From assembly GCA_019925095.2 (NCBI GenBank), contig CM034391.1, forward strand, positions 2,383,051 to 2,447,050: a stretch of DNA of 64,000 bases. Direction: 5' to 3'. Source of the stretch: Dendrolimus kikuchii. Taxonomy: Eukaryota; Arthropoda; Insecta; Lepidoptera; Lasiocampidae. This document shows positions 11,250-22,394 of the stretch, piece by piece. The position numbers and the translations under genes were made by a program. Positions within the stretch are counted from its first letter, which is position 1. Every line of letters starts with the position of its first letter. The notes under the pieces were generated by a model. That model made no database searches, was not told the origin of the DNA, and saw only the letters and a program-made list of their open reading frames with translations.

Positions 11250-11810
11250 TTCAAAATGTGGTAGGAAGTTTTTGACCATGTACAATGAAGTGTTGTTTAG
11301 TGAAATCAAAAGCTGACTGATTTTGATATTTGCCTACGAAAGAGAGCCCCCGAGCCCTGCAGTGGGACGTTTACGGGTGTTATTATTTTCATTTCATTGA
11401 ATTTTCTTTGTTTGTATTTTATAAGTTAATTTACTTTGTAAATTTATTTTTAGACCTTGATTAAAAAGATACACGTACCTCGGCCGAGTACGTTCTTGTT
11501 CCACTCCTCCCCATTTGACTCTATCTGCAACGATTATATCATAGAGATAGCACTAACCTCCTTCTGCTTTATGTGTCCCTGGTACTTTGCCGCACGAAAA
11601 CACGTGACGTGGCTGTTGTGATGAGCTTTCATTTCATATCCACACATGGATAGACAGACTACACGGCGTACATGTACATGTTGGATAGAGCAATTCTCGT
11701 TTGACTGTAGTGAAAGCGGTTTTTTGACAAATTCATGTAATCAATCGAAAAAGACGGCCATTAATTTAATGTTTGATTATTATCGCAACATAATTAGAGA
11801 GAGTAGGACT
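11250..11810 (+). repeat. Local duplication, copy 2 (empty of B)
   Basis: Partner of 10160-11030. It keeps the LINE 3' phrase CCCTGCAGTGGGACGTTTAC but only traces of the preceding coding part, so the duplicated unit is the 3' untranslated end of a LINE plus flank, or two independent LINE tails sharing a 3' UTR. Confidence 0.7.
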
Positions 11811-11907
11811 TTAAACTCCTTACAATTTAGCAGTTCAAGTGAAACTTTATTATTTATTTTTCCTTCTTATTAATTAAAATGTATAATGTTTTTATTTATT
11901 TTTATAT

Positions 11908-12026
11908 ACATACATACATACATAACTTCACGCCAGTTCCCTTGCGGGGAGGCACGAACAGCAGAGCGCCATTTAGGCTTATTCTTACACACCTCACTTG
12001 CTTCTTTGACATTCATAACTCTTGTC
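11908..12026 (-). mobile_element. Family A copy A4
   Basis: Very short 3'-end copy (119 bp) with a 10-bp TSD, ATTTTTATAT, at 11898-11907 and 12027-12036. It shows that family A integrates even when only the last 120 nt are copied. Confidence 0.9.
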
Positions 12027-12134
12027 ATTTTTATATCATATTTAAATTTTATTCAAGTTCAAGTATTTATTGGTTTGACTTGATTAAATAATCAGATTTT
12101 TACACGGGTTTCAAAGTAATATGTGTAAACTCGT

Positions 12135-12325
12135 GGCTCGTTCCTATATTTTACCAACTGTTCATTTGCCTTACTATCAGTTAATGGCCGTTTCCTGTCA
12201 TACTATTCATTCACTTGCCTTACCATCAGTTGAATTTTGAGATTAACTGTATGGAGCTTATGTCAAATTTTAATCGATAGTAAGGCAACGGCAAGGAACG
12301 GTTGGTGAGATATAGGAACCGGGCC
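12135..12325. mobile_element. MITE with CCTATATNTTACCAAC inverted repeats
   Basis: Terminal inverted repeats GGCTCGTTCCTATATTTTAC and GGCCCGGTTCCTATATCTCA, continuing inward to TTGCCTTACTATC. A related, shorter element is at 27958-28076. Superfamily is unclear. Confidence 0.7.
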
Positions 12326-12417
12326 TAAATGACAGACAGACTAAAATTTGCTGCATTTTCGGAATTGGCTGAACTAACTTAGCCCCCGATTTTTTTATCA
12401 TTTTTAAATGCATTGTA

Positions 12418-12871
12418 CAGTCGCCTTATGAAAAGGTTCGCCAGTTTTCCAATTGATTCATTTAACGTTCCGCGAACACATGTTAACGTTTTCAAAGTAA
12501 GTCACAGAATAGAAGACTATTCCACAAAAAAATTATGTATAACTGTTTGATAATAAAGTTTATAATTACTTAGATCGAAGTTGTTTGATTTTCTATCTTG
12601 TCTAAAAGATTGCTTAGAGATGTAACACCCTTTTATTCGTTTTAATATTTATGATAAGCGTAGTGATCATATCCTCATGTTTCTGATGGTTAAAACTATT
12701 GTTAATCTCAGTGTCTTTCATTATCAACATTGCGATTTTCTTTATTCACGTTTCTATATTTTATAAACGTAAAAGAAAGTATCATTTATTAAAATGTTGG
12801 CGGTACTGTTTCTTGCACTCGTGCCAGCAAAATTCGATTTTAAGGTGACGAACCTTTTCATACCGCGACTG
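12418..12871. mobile_element. Tc1/mariner-like MITE
   Basis: Inverted termini CAGTCGCCTTATGAAAAGG and CAGTCGCGGTATGAAAAGG (read from the right) are each bordered by TA (12416-12417 and 12872-12873). The TA duplication and CAGT start are typical of Tc1/mariner (family knowledge). There is no transposase reading frame in the 454 bp. Confidence 0.75.
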
Positions 12872-12897
12872 TACAACCTCGACACCCTAAACAGATT

Positions 12898-13030
12898 ATT
12901 TACACCGGCTCACAAAAAATAAAAAATGGTCTGTACTTTTGACCAGACCCATTCTTATGTATTTCGAGGCGCTGAATACAAATCTGATCAGTTTGGTCTA
13001 GGTCCTCAAAAGTTTGAGGGTGTATGGACC
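12898..13030 (+). repeat. Inverted repeat pair, left member
   Basis: Sequence around TTCTTATGTATTTCGAGGCGCTGAAT recurs as its complement at 14150-14280 (ATTCAGCGCATCGAAATACATAAGAA), with matching TTTACACCGG and GGTGTATGGA ends. Nature unknown; probably two copies of a short element in opposite orientation around the SINE and LINE tail at 13.1-14.1 kb. Confidence 0.65.
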
Positions 13031-13069
13031 AAACTGAACCCAGATTCGGTCTTTTGATCTGTATATAAT

Positions 13070-13540
13070 AATAATAATGATAACACCAATAAACGCCTCA
13101 CTGCTGGGCTCGGGCCTCCGTCTATAGGGGAACGGACAGTATACCCGCCACGCTTGCCCAAGGCGGCTTGGCAGGTTTGACGAATCACTTATCTCGATGT
13201 GCAGGTTTCATCACGATGTTTTCCCATTGTACTAACTTACAGTTAAGACAAATCAGAAATCGTACGTGGTAATTGTAATAATATGTACATGTATTCATTT
13301 AATTAGGTAATTTATTGATTAATTAGTTAATGTTATAATGGCCAGGCACCATTACCAATTGTTTGTATTGTACGTCCGAAAGGACAAACTGTCGTTACCA
13401 ACAAAGAACTCAACATCTCTGTAATTACATGTCTGTCACAGTTTATACAATAAGTGTTATTCTATTCTACATTAAGTCCGAAAACTGCTTAAGTGGTGAA
13501 TGCGTGCTGGCTAGGATTCAAATGCGCACCCTTTCACCAA
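13070..13540 (-). mobile_element. tRNA-derived SINE-like repeat
   Basis: On the - strand the order is a tRNA-like region with a degenerate B-box (around GCGCATTTGAATCC, 13505-13520), a body containing AACATCGTGATGAAACCTGC, and a tail of TTA/TAT repeats at 13062-13080. The same order is found at 63478-63760, so it is a dispersed SINE-like family. Confidence 0.6.
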
Positions 13541-13544
13541 ATTA

Positions 13545-14106
13545 AATTAAAAAGCATCTTGCTAAAAAAGGGATACTACACTATTGAAGAATACTTAAAT
13601 GACATAAATTTATTTACATAGCACCTAGCCCCAACCTCTTATACTAAATTTTGTATAACGTTTTTATTTATTTTTTTATCTTGCCATGCTTGTAAGGAAT
13701 TTGTGGAGACATATTGCAGCATAACATTTTAGCACGTCATGTCATTATTATAACTATAATATTATTTTTCTTTCCTTTTATTGTCTTGGTCTTATTGAAT
13801 ATGCATTGTTTGCTACAACTCCATTAATTCTTCAAAAAGTGATTCTGTAACATACTTGTGTACAAAACTTATTAAAAAAAAGAATTTGAGATATAAATAG
13901 AATATGAAATATAAAGAAAAACAATATTTAGCTATATGTGTTGCTGGGGAGTTTCTTGCCGCTTCTCCTTTACAGCATCAACACGTTGCGAAGCGGTGTA
14001 CATAGAATAGGAAGTAAAAAAATAAATTTTAAGTTACATGTATGACCTTCAAAAAGTGTTCTCCAGTGGAACTTATTTTGAATAAAAAATTTTGAATTTG
14101 AATTTG
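13545..14106 (+). mobile_element. Family E LINE, 3' end (copy E1)
   Basis: It begins with a coding end reading LLKKGYYTIEEYLND, then a stop and a 3' UTR of about 480 bp containing TTGCTGGGGAGTTTCTTGCC, the stem CCGCTTCTCC...GCGAAGCGG, GTGTTCTCCAGTGGAACTTA and a GAATTT-repeat tail. C-terminal KGYY..xEYLND peptides before such UTRs are typical of insect LINE ORF2 ends. Confidence 0.75.
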
Positions 14107-14280
14107 AGCTTGGAGCGCATGCGCTAGCCATTACGCTACCACGACTTTTAATTCATACACCTTCAAAATTTTAAGGATGTATGGACCCCAGTTTCAGATT
14201 CAGCGCATCGAAATACATAAGAATATGGTAAATAGATCTGGTCACAACTATAGACCACTATTTATGTGGTCCGGTGTTAT
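14107..14280 (-). repeat. tRNA-like fragment and right member of the 12.9-kb inverted pair
   Basis: 14110-14150 on the - strand reads GTCGTGGTAGCGTAATGGCTAG, a tRNA A-box-like start of a SINE without a B-box. 14150-14280 is the inverted partner of 12898-13030. Confidence 0.5.
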
Positions 14281-15044
14281 TTCATAGATAGAAATAGTAA
14301 AAAATATTCCTTAATTAACATATGTACTGCGGTGTTTGTTAATTGTTATAAATCGTGTAAGGGAGCTTGAGGGAGACACTATATTTCATTTCTCTCGCAC
14401 TCGTGATAATGTAGGCTTTCTGTCTTAGTTACGCATAAGTATGCAATTTTTTATTCAAACGTGAAAAACAGCGCATGCACTTTAATTTATATTATTGTAA
14501 TCTTAACTTAAACTAGTAAAGAATAAGGTTTAAAATAGTTTTATTGTTAGAGATTGGGGTTGAAGAGGGATGAAGCGATGAACTCAACCACATCACACGT
14601 TCCACATTTGAAATCATGACATGGTTTGTATGCATTTGAGTTGCATTTGCTTTGAACATCCTTTTTTGATGTCATGGGGTAGTTTAAGATGTTCTTATTT
14701 TGAACTCTATTTTTTTAGCTTTAAGGTTCCAATTTTTTTGAAGATGTAGTATTAGGACCTCTGTATGGCTTCTGATACCCTAGTACTGTTTGCCCTTTAA
14801 CACGTGACGTCACCTTTTACGTCACCGTTGGTCGTGATTGTTAGGGGTGCAACAAACAAATATTTGTACCTCCGATTGATGTCGGAGAATATATCTGAAT
14901 ATTTTATTAGTTTCTTTGTAGAGATAATATCAATTACCAAAATAAAACTGTTCATTAATTAGCAATAAAGAAATTTATTTAAATTCAACTTTCTGAAATA
15001 TTATTTATCTGTATAGAAGTATAATAATAGTAATAGTAGCGACA
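14281..15044. other. No recognised feature
   Basis: AT-rich, no sustained reading frame. A phrase TTAGGGGTGCAACAAACAAAT at about 14841 resembles ends of hAT-type MITEs, but no matching inverted end was found. Confidence 0.5.
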
Positions 15045-15620
15045 CCTCGTACCTGACTCCGGGGGCCAAGGCAAGGCCCCCCCCACCTCCGTGCTTGTCT
15101 TAGCTGGCCCGCACGGAGTGGAGATCGCTAGAGCTAAGACTCAAGCTCCAGGGGTGGAAGTGATAAATGGCATCACGTCAGAAGTAGCTTCGGTGAACCT
15201 GCAGCCCACCTCTCTACACCCCTTAGCCACTCATACTCATGTTGCCCCGGTCTTTATGGCATTTTTTGGGGCCCATGCAGGGAGTGGCGAGTCACCGTCT
15301 GCCCATTTTCCCATGTTCCCTGAACATTGCGACGGTCAGACGCCATAGTCCCCATATTCCCAGACCCCTAGTACCACTAGCAGTTCACCCCAATAGCCCG
15401 GTACTTTTTGTCCTCATTTCCCACAATACTTCTACACTGGCCGGGGCTTGTCCTTGGGTGTATTGTTATATGGTGTAGACAGGGATAATCGCTGGTCAGT
15501 GTCACGCCACATTTACATTAAATTTGTCAAAGGGCCTGTACGCCTTTCCATAGCCCCAAGTAAGGCCTTCAAATGTCCGGGCCATTTTTATGGCCCGTGG
15601 TCTTGAAAGACATACAAATA
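15045..15620. repeat. GC-rich dispersed repeat (unclassified)
   Basis: GC-rich insert in AT-rich surroundings. Its right part, GGTGTAGACAGGGATAATCGC to GTCACGCCAC (15473-15520), is the complement of a sequence at 59962-60005 and 60323-60365, so it belongs to a dispersed family. Short open frames on the + strand carry no recognisable domain. Confidence 0.5.
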
Positions 15621-15984
15621 TATATAATAAATAATTGATTTCAGAAAATTGAGTATTTCCAAGTTATACAATTTTATATTATAAAATTATTTCAATGTTA
15701 TCAAAGTTCAAACTTCAAATTAATTCACGGCACAACAATTAATTAATAAGACAAATACTAGGGCATTACACCCGCGTCACTACTCCACGGCATCAAAGGG
15801 ACATGTATACCAAAATGACTTCAAGTATAAACTATTGGGCTTCGAAGCGGCAGAAAACAAACAGACTCGTTTAACTGGGTCTGTGGTTGCATCCATTTAC
15901 GTAGCAGTCGCGAGTCCCATTGATCTACAAAAAGACTGAGCATGCTGGTTGTGCTGCAGCGAACGCGGGCCAGTAGAGATGTGC

Positions 15985-16260
15985 GTCTCTTTCTAATTAT
16001 ACCAAAGACAAAAAAGGACATTATGTAGTAGATAACTGCCGACGGGGAGTGTGACCAGAAGCTGGCTGCATTGCCACGCTATATGGCAATAATCATTTGT
16101 TGTGCAAAATATGAGCCAGCTTTCTGGTCACGGGTAGTCTCAAAGAGTTTCTTACACATTCACAGGCTGTTTCAACCCTAAACTGCACAAATATGTAACC
16201 CTTTCCTAAGGCTCCAGTTTTTGAAGAAGAAGAAATTTCAGCTTCAACAGCCGAAGGTCT
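15985..16260 (-). pseudogene. LINE-type 'RDQK..AQR..IAI.RGN' fragment (copy G1)
   Basis: On the - strand the region encodes RDQK, then a broken AQQ...IAI and RGNAAS. The same order is RDQKTGLYLAQRISIAIQRGN at 44140-44520 and RDQKAVVYFAQRLSIAIQHG at 19315-19506. Peptides of this type occur at the C-terminus of retrotransposon polyproteins in animal genomes (recalled, not checked). A stop interrupts the frame here. Confidence 0.5.
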
Positions 16261-16363
16261 CAAACGGCGGAAATTTAATTAAACTTTAGGCCCGTGGGGT
16301 TCATCGGCAAAGGGTTTCTTCAAAGAAAGTAAGAAACTCTGATGCCACCGGTGGTCAGAAGGC

Positions 16364-16715
16364 TTTTTTTTTATTGGACTTGACTTTATGTTGTTGGTCC
16401 GAAGACCTTACAACTTTACCGGGGTTTTTGGGGCGAGTGCCTTCGCGAAGCGAAGGCGCTCGAGCCCGGGGGGGCAACTTGCTCGAGGGAGCTCCCTAAG
16501 GAGTTTTACCTCGGCTGGACTGTTGCCATGAGAGGGGGATGAATTTAATGATGCCCACCATAGGGCGACACAAAGCACTAATTGAGAACGGGCGACGGGT
16601 AATATAAAGCCCGAGGGGAAGGATCCCGGCGGGCCGGGATCGGCGGTTCGCGGCGGCCTACGCTATCTTACTGCCGTTTCGCAACGTGTTATGGCTGGAA
16701 GAGAAGAAACGGCGA
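16364..16715 (-). mobile_element. Family C poly(A) retroposon, copy C1
   Basis: Nearly identical to 42114-42466. On the - strand it opens with the stem GCCGTTTCTTCTC...GCGAAACGGC, runs through GGATCCCGGC and CTTCGCTTCGCGAAGGC hairpins and ends GTCCAATAAAAAAAA. About 350 bp, no coding capacity apparent. The opening stem resembles the 3' UTR stem of family E. Confidence 0.8.
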
Positions 16716-17000
16716 AAGAAACTTCCCAGCAACACGCCTAGTCTATCCTGTGGGGGGGGCTATGTTTCCTAACGTCCCTCGCAGGGACGTGGAGAGATCT
16801 TGATTGGCGGCGCCTGAGACGCCGCCGATCTCGCTGTGTCTGTCTGTCCGTGCCTGCCAGCCTGCCGTCCTAACCGCGGGCGGGCTGATCCGGGCCAGCC
16901 GTTTTGTGATAAAAGGTCAGAAGGGTGGTTCATATTTCGCATAACGAATCACTATTGCTAAGCGTGGTAATTCAGCCAGCCTTGTGGACACGTGTCCCTC
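16716..17000. other. GC-rich hairpin-rich stretch
   Basis: Contains two clear hairpins, ACGTCCCTCGCAGGGACGT and GGCGGCGCCTGAGACGCCGCC, and a run of eight G. It abuts family C copy C1 but is absent next to C2, so it is not part of the C unit. Unclassified. Confidence 0.5.
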
Positions 17001-17229
17001 TCGCAGCGATTTTTTAAATAATTTATATTAACTTATTCATAATTTAGTTAACTTTTAGCATTTCATTAAACCAAGGTTTTTTTTAACCACTGTACTTTTT
17101 GAATACTTTATTCAGATATAATTTTCCGAAGAATAAAAATTTTGCTATTAGGAATAAATTATTTCTATGTATTCGGTGTCTTGTCTGGTTGTACATTTTG
17201 GATATTTTATATGTACATTATATGTTATA

Positions 17230-18015
17230 CTAGCTGTGCCCGCGACGTCGTCCGCGTGGAATTTGCTTTCAAAACCCTCTGATTTTGAAACATTCTTCAT
17301 TGCTTCTCCACTCCTATTGGTCTTAGCATGATGATATATAGCCTATAGCCTTCCTCGATAAATAGGCTATCCAACACTGAAAGAATTTTTCAAATCAGAT
17401 CCGTAGTTCCTGAGATTCGCGCGTTCAATCAAGCAATATTAGTATATTTGGCTACAACACTAATACTTACATTTTAAATATCGCGATATCATTTGAATGA
17501 AACGTCCGAATTGAATAATTCAAAAAGTTCTAGAAAGGTATTGAATTCGTCTTGAATATTGAGTAATTTATTTTGATAAGGATTAATACCAAGGTACAAA
17601 ATAAAGAGTTTTTGAAGCGAAGGCATTTTAATTATTTAAAAAAGAAAGGAAAACATTGTTGTGAGATAACTACAATAGTACAATAGTTAGACATATGGTT
17701 ACGCGATATTTTTTGTAGACAATTATATGTTCTGCAAAGTGGTAGTACATTGTTTTGTTCTATAATCAATAGTTTTCGCAGCGCACGCCGTGTAAGAATT
17801 TTTTCGGGTCATTTTTGTACACCTTGGGTTACATTATTGGACTTTTAGTAAGGATCCCTAATTATGTTGAAAATATAATATAGCCTATAGCCTTCCTCGA
17901 TAAATGTACTATTCAACACTGAAAGAATTTTTCAAATCGGACCAGCGGTTCCTGAGATTAGCGCATCTAAACAAACAAACAAACAAATTCTTCAGCTTTA
18001 TAATATTAGTATAGA
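17230..18015 (-). mobile_element. Helitron-like element H3
   Basis: On the - strand it starts TCTATACTAATATTATAAAG after A and ends GGGCACAGCTAG before T, with the GC-rich hairpin CGCGGACGACGTCGCG before the end. Inside, the sentence TATAGCCTTCCTCGATAAAT...CAACACTGAAAGAATTTTTC occurs twice (17340-17400 and 17885-17935), suggesting one copy inserted in, or recombined with, another. Sister copies: 22697-22920 and 25382-25560. Confidence 0.75.
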
Positions 18016-18584
18016 TACGTCAACTTTTATATGTAATGCACTGCATACTTGAAGTCTCCTCTTGACACTGACAGAATGTAATAATACTAAAAAATCGGAT
18101 ATTTGAATTCGGTTTACTTATAGTAAGTACATAAATAACTTTTTACTTCCATTTCAAAGTTACTTCAGCATACCATAAAATTATAAAAGAAGCGTGTAAT
18201 AGTAATATTGAAAGACTAGTACAAAATATATTATGTTATATTCACAGAGGTTGAAATTACAGTACAGAAGGATGAATGTTTGGTTACAGTTGTTACATTT
18301 AGTTACAAGTGTGTCTGGGTTATTCTATTACCAAACTGTAAGCCTGTAAATATCGTCCTGTTGGGTTTAGGCTTGCCCTTTTCAGAGGAACAAACCTGGC
18401 ATGCCTATATACAATACAGGGTGATACTATGTATTATGTTGTTGGTATACACATTAGTATATATAATATTAATATGTAATATTGTTTATTTATTTATATT
18501 CAAATATCCAATTATCGGATGTTTTTATAGCCCGTTTCATAATATTTTAAAGTTATTGGATCAGTCCACCCCCTGTACACGTTG
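18016..18584. other. No recognised feature
   Basis: AT-rich. A hydrophobic open frame from 18280 has no family resemblance and runs into the retrotransposon tail downstream, so I do not call a gene. Confidence 0.5.
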
Positions 18585-18910
18585 CGGCACCATACTCATC
18601 ATCATCTTCATCATCATCCGAGCGTTAATTCCCGGTGGCGTTCGGAGAGTTCACTCCGACGCCCAGGGTCCGCTTTCCTACTTTTTCTACTCCATTTCGC
18701 GCGGTCTTCAGCATCCCCCGTTTTGAGACCATTGGTACGCATGTCATCCTTTACAACGTCAAGCCAACATTTCTTGGGCCTTCCCCTTCGACCGGGACCT
18801 GGCGAAGGCGGCATGGCTAGACATTTGTTCCCCACATAATTAGCCGGTCTCCATAAAACGTGGCCGTTCCAACGTAAGCGTTTCGGCACCATACTATCAC
18901 GTGCATACAA
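18585..18910 (-). pseudogene. RTE-like retrotransposon C-terminus with GAT tail
   Basis: The - strand encodes LRWNGHVLWRPANYVGNKC, GRRGRPKKCWLDVVKDDM and DRAKWSRKSRKADPG. 'RW.GHV.R....V', 'GRRGRPKKRWLD.V' and 'DR.KWR....KADP' are the post-RT tail of non-LTR ORF2 proteins. A GATGATGATGAAGATGATGA microsatellite tail follows at 18618-18595, again RTE-like rather than poly(A). The family is distinct from A and from the 53-kb element. Confidence 0.75.
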
Positions 18911-18989
18911 CTAGCCTAGATCATCAACGTCAGGTTGTTAGTCTATCGGTGTTCTACTGGACTCCTTTCAGAGAGTGTGGGGTTGAACT

Positions 18990-19265
18990 GTTAGACCTAA
19001 TTCCCCCTACACCGTTCTATATTTGGAGGACATGGCACTCTGGTCTACGCCATCGTTTCACAGTGGAAACACCACCAGTGCGAACGAAGCGTTTTTCCTC
19101 CACGTTCCTTCTGCGTGCGGCAGAGTCTGTGCTTCCCGAAAAGTACAATCCGGGAGTCTTTAAGTGTCGTGTGAATAGGAATTTTCTAAGTAAGCGTGCT
19201 CCATCTTCGACTGCATCATCGTCTAACATTAGGCATGATCGTGGTCAAATGCGAACCCATTTATC
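18990..19265 (+). pseudogene. LINE RT C-terminal fragment
   Basis: The + strand reads VETPPVRTKRFSSTFLLRAAES, LPEKYNPGVFKCRVNRNFLS and then RAPSS. 'S....AES..LP..Y....FK.RVNR.L' is the usual end of jockey-like LINE ORF2 (family knowledge). The fragment at 745-1000 (-) is the same module. No upstream RT is present. Confidence 0.6.
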
Positions 19266-19314
19266 ATAAAAAAAACATGAATTAGTTAATTAACTTAATA
19301 AAAATAAAATATAT

Positions 19315-19506
19315 TTGTACCTAATTAACTTGAAATTCTACCGTGACGTCGCCAAACGTTCAGTAGACATCACACGCGACCAGAAGGCTGTCGTCTATTT
19401 CGCTCAAAGATTAAGCATTGCTATACAACATGGCAACGCCGCCAGGGGACTTCTGGGGACGTTCCCAGTAAGTGACAGCGGTTTGGGACCAATAACATAT
19501 CTTTAG
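19315..19506 (+). pseudogene. LINE-type 'RDQK' fragment (copy G2)
   Basis: Encodes FYRDVAKRSVDITRDQKAVV, FAQRLSIAIQHGNAA and LLGTFP, parallel to the copy at 44140-44520. It ends at a stop shortly after the conserved LLGTFP. Confidence 0.55.
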
Positions 19507-19782
19507 TTATTGTCCCCTTTTTTATTTAGTTTTAGTTTTTATATTGTATTTATTGTAGTTTATTTTTAAGTTTATATTTATTTGCATAACAATTAGTTGA
19601 TTCAGATTCACTTGAAATGAAATATTTATTCTTGTATAAATGTAGTTGTATACATGTGTCATTTCTAGAAATACATGGTTCAGTACATTTTACCAGTTTC
19701 ACTGGTGTGCAAGTAAGCAGGATCTTAATCGTCATTATTTAAATAGTTAGTTCCTATTTATTTTATTAAGTACCTATAGTCT

Positions 19783-20092
19783 ATCCGTGCAGGAACGGAG
19801 AAAGAATACAATTTCCTGCGGCCGGGCGGCATGTCGTAAGAGGCGACTTAACAACCCACAGCCAGGTGGTAGGGCATTTGCCCGACTGGATGGCTACCAC
19901 CCCTGGTCTAAAGCATGTCGCCATAACAACCTTGAGTTGTGTTCCGGCATTAGTGACCAGGTTCCAGTCTCCCTTAAGAGAGCAGCAGCGCATTTGTAGC
20001 AACTTTGGTGTTGCAAATGTCCATAGGCGATGATAACTGCTTTCCATCAAGTGGGCCGTCTGCCTGTCTGCTGATCTCCTGCAATAAAAAAA
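19783..20092 (+). mobile_element. Family B copy B4
   Basis: Complete copy from ATCCGTGCAGGAACGG to CTGCAATAAAAAAAAG. No clear target duplication is visible at the borders. Confidence 0.85.
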
Positions 20093-20759
20093 AGAACCTT
20101 TAATGTAACCTGGATAATATTTATTACCTTTATTTATTAATTATATAGATATCTGTTTTTAATTAACTAACTTAATGTTGATATGGTTTTAGTAACCAAG
20201 GTTGCATGCAGCTGTACCTTTACGGCACCCAGCGACTAACTGGTAATAAAATCCGCGTCCAAAACACTTATACGTGTACTATTTTTGTACTACGCTGTGT
20301 CTGTTCGTGTATTTGTTTGATATTTATTTTTGTACTGAGCAATGCCAATGATCTGAATACATAGATAATCATACTATCTTAGGGGCCATTCACAAATTAC
20401 GCCACAGGAGTTCCAAGATTTTTTGACCCCTTTCCGTCCTTGTCACAGTTGGTCACATTCGTGGGACACCTCCCTTCCTAGAGTGAACCACCACAGATTT
20501 GTTGCCCGAACTGTCACACACGGCTAATTGGGAAGCACCACAGATTTGTGGTCAAGTACAAATAATTGAATTGAACGTTGAACTGATGCTTTCTCCCTCT
20601 AACTACATAGAATTTGTATTAGAATAAAAGAGACGGTATAATTCTCTTGGATTTGGCGCGGCAATTTTGATGGCAGCTGGCAGCTTGTGGAAAAAAATAT
20701 TATTAAATTTGGCCCTTATAGAAGGTTAAAACAGCAGTCCGTGATTAGTTTTAGTTTCT
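20093..20759. other. AT-rich region with one MITE-like end
   Basis: At 20383 GGGGCCATTCACAAATTACG looks like one end of a common insect MITE, but the opposite inverted end is absent, so it is at best a fragment. Nothing else recognised. Confidence 0.4.
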
Positions 20760-21053
20760 ATCCGTGCAGGAACGGAGAAAGAATACAATTTCCTGCGGCT
20801 CCACAAAACAACCCACAGCCAGGTGGTAGGGCATTTGCCCGACCTACCGATGGCTACCACCCCTAGTCTAAAGTATGTCGCCATAACAACCTAGAGTTGT
20901 GTTCCGGCATTAGTGACCAGATTCCAGTGTCCCTTAAGAGAGCAGCAGCGCATTTGTAGCACCTCTTGGTGTTGCAAATGTCCATAGGCGATGGTAACCG
21001 CTTTCCATCAAGTGGGCCGTCTGCCTGTCTGCTGATCTCCTGCAATAAAAAAA
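20760..21053 (+). mobile_element. Family B copy B5
   Basis: Complete at both ends but with a deletion after CCTGCGGC that removes the segment holding GGCCTGTCGTAAGAGGCGAC. Confidence 0.85.
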
Positions 21054-21099
21054 GTTAGTTTTTATAAGTGGTACTGAGAATAAGGATTTATCACGTGAG

Positions 21100-21675
21100 C
21101 TCTAACGGGGACACTTCAGGAGTAAATTATTGATGAGAAAAGGGGAATCGACGCCATTATTTATAATTTTGTAGAGATAAACTTGGTCTCTTTCAGTTCG
21201 ACGAATTGACAGTGGAGTAATGTCAGGTGGTGGTGGCTTTGCGGCGCGGGTGGGGCCCCTAGGGGTATAGGGGTTCTCACTCACCCGCACATGCCGTCGA
21301 GATGAGAGCGCGAGTGTTCCGCGCGCGCTCATGTCTCTTCCCGTGGGGCGCGTTACAGACCGCCCCACGCATGGACTAGATTTAGTAGTAGCCGGGGGAT
21401 ACGTCCTCCGGCATAGGAAGAGGCCCACGCCTGCCAGGGCACGCGGAGTTGGAAATCCCGCATTCCCGCAGGACGGAACACCCAGGGGTTTTAGTGGCTA
21501 TCCCTAACTAAGGAGTGGCAATAGCGTGGCACCGGTTCTTACTGGGCACGCTAGTGCCACCCCCGATCTGGCGAATCCCACACTCACACGGGTCGCGGAC
21601 ATCCCCCCAGGCTTCTGTGCCTGTCGCGGCTTAGTCCTCAAACGGATTTCCCCTGGCCAAAAAAAAAAAAGTTGG
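21100..21675 (+). mobile_element. Family D GC-rich LINE 3' end, copy D1
   Basis: GC-rich segment with phrases GGACGGAACACCCAGGGGTT, GGCACCGGTTC, ATCTGGCGAATCC and GTCCTCAAACGGATTTCCCC, ending in poly(A). Shared with 23205-23487 and, more diverged, 31026-31470. It is probably the 3' UTR of a poly(A) LINE; no RT peptide is seen. Confidence 0.65.
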
Positions 21676-21858
21676 TGGTTGCTTTAAACGTGTGCATTTG
21701 TAATTATAGTGCTTTAAAACTTATCTTGTATTGACTCGATACTTTTAATGTAATACTGTGGGGTTCTAAATTGTGTTAAAGTAGAAGCTAGCCTAAAGTC
21801 TCTTCCAACCCTTAGAATAAACCCAAGCATTTGATACGCCTTGGTCAATTTTATTATA

Positions 21859-22144
21859 TCTATACATATAGTAAAACTGTAGAGGTCGAATTTCTGTACA
21901 ATAAAAAAATGCTGAAAACCGAATAAGGGGGATGTAAGAAGTGAAATAGAACTAATTTAGATTTTTTTCAATTTTTTTGTTTCTCTGTTTGTCTGGACTG
22001 GACCGATTTAAATGAAATGTTGTGTGGTGGGAGCTTATATCCCTGGTCGACATATAGGATACTTTTGATCCCAAAAAATTAAAGAGTTCCCGTGGGATAG
22101 TTAAAAAACCGCACCACGCGGACGAAGTCGCGGGCATCGGCTAG
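21859..22144 (+). mobile_element. Helitron-like element H4
   Basis: Begins TCTATACATATAGTAAAACT after A and ends GCGGGCATCGGCTAG before T, with the hairpin region CGCGGACGAAGTCGCG next to the end. Its 29118-29426 sister in opposite orientation shares both ends and length (286 against 309 bp). Confidence 0.8.
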
Positions 22145-22394
22145 TATACTTCTATAATCACAGATTTCGCCAAAGCAATAATAAACAAAAGAGTAGATAT
22201 GCAGGTGTTGTCAAATACATGATAGTGTATGTAATGTTTTTTTTTATTGATTTTATATATTTTTATGCATAATTTAAAAAAAAATATTAACATTTGTCGC
22301 ATCTTTTCTATATAAACTATAAGATTGTGAAATTTCATACTCCTCCGTCCGCGCAATTTTCGTAAAAACGGGTACAAAATTTTTGCTTCACGTA
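22145..22394 (-). mobile_element. Helitron-like family HelB, partial
   Basis: Matches 41660-41880 and 37945-38222: CTTCTATAATCACAGATTTCGCC, TGTCAAATACATG, GCATAATTTAAAAAAA and TTTTTGCTTCACGTATT. Its hairpin/CTAG end is missing because the H4 element abuts it. Confidence 0.65.

Noticed and set aside
16364..16715. TSD for family C copy C1
   Set aside because: The borders GTCAGAAGGC and GAAACTTCC do not match; only C2 has a clear duplication.
16373..16770. rDNA or structural RNA gene
   Set aside because: GC-rich and hairpin-rich, but a second copy at 42.1 kb is a poly(A) retroposon with an 11-bp TSD.
18280..18726. Membrane-protein-like frame of 148 codons
   Set aside because: Hydrophobic residues follow from AT-rich composition; the frame runs into a reversed RTE-like tail and has no homologue I recognise.
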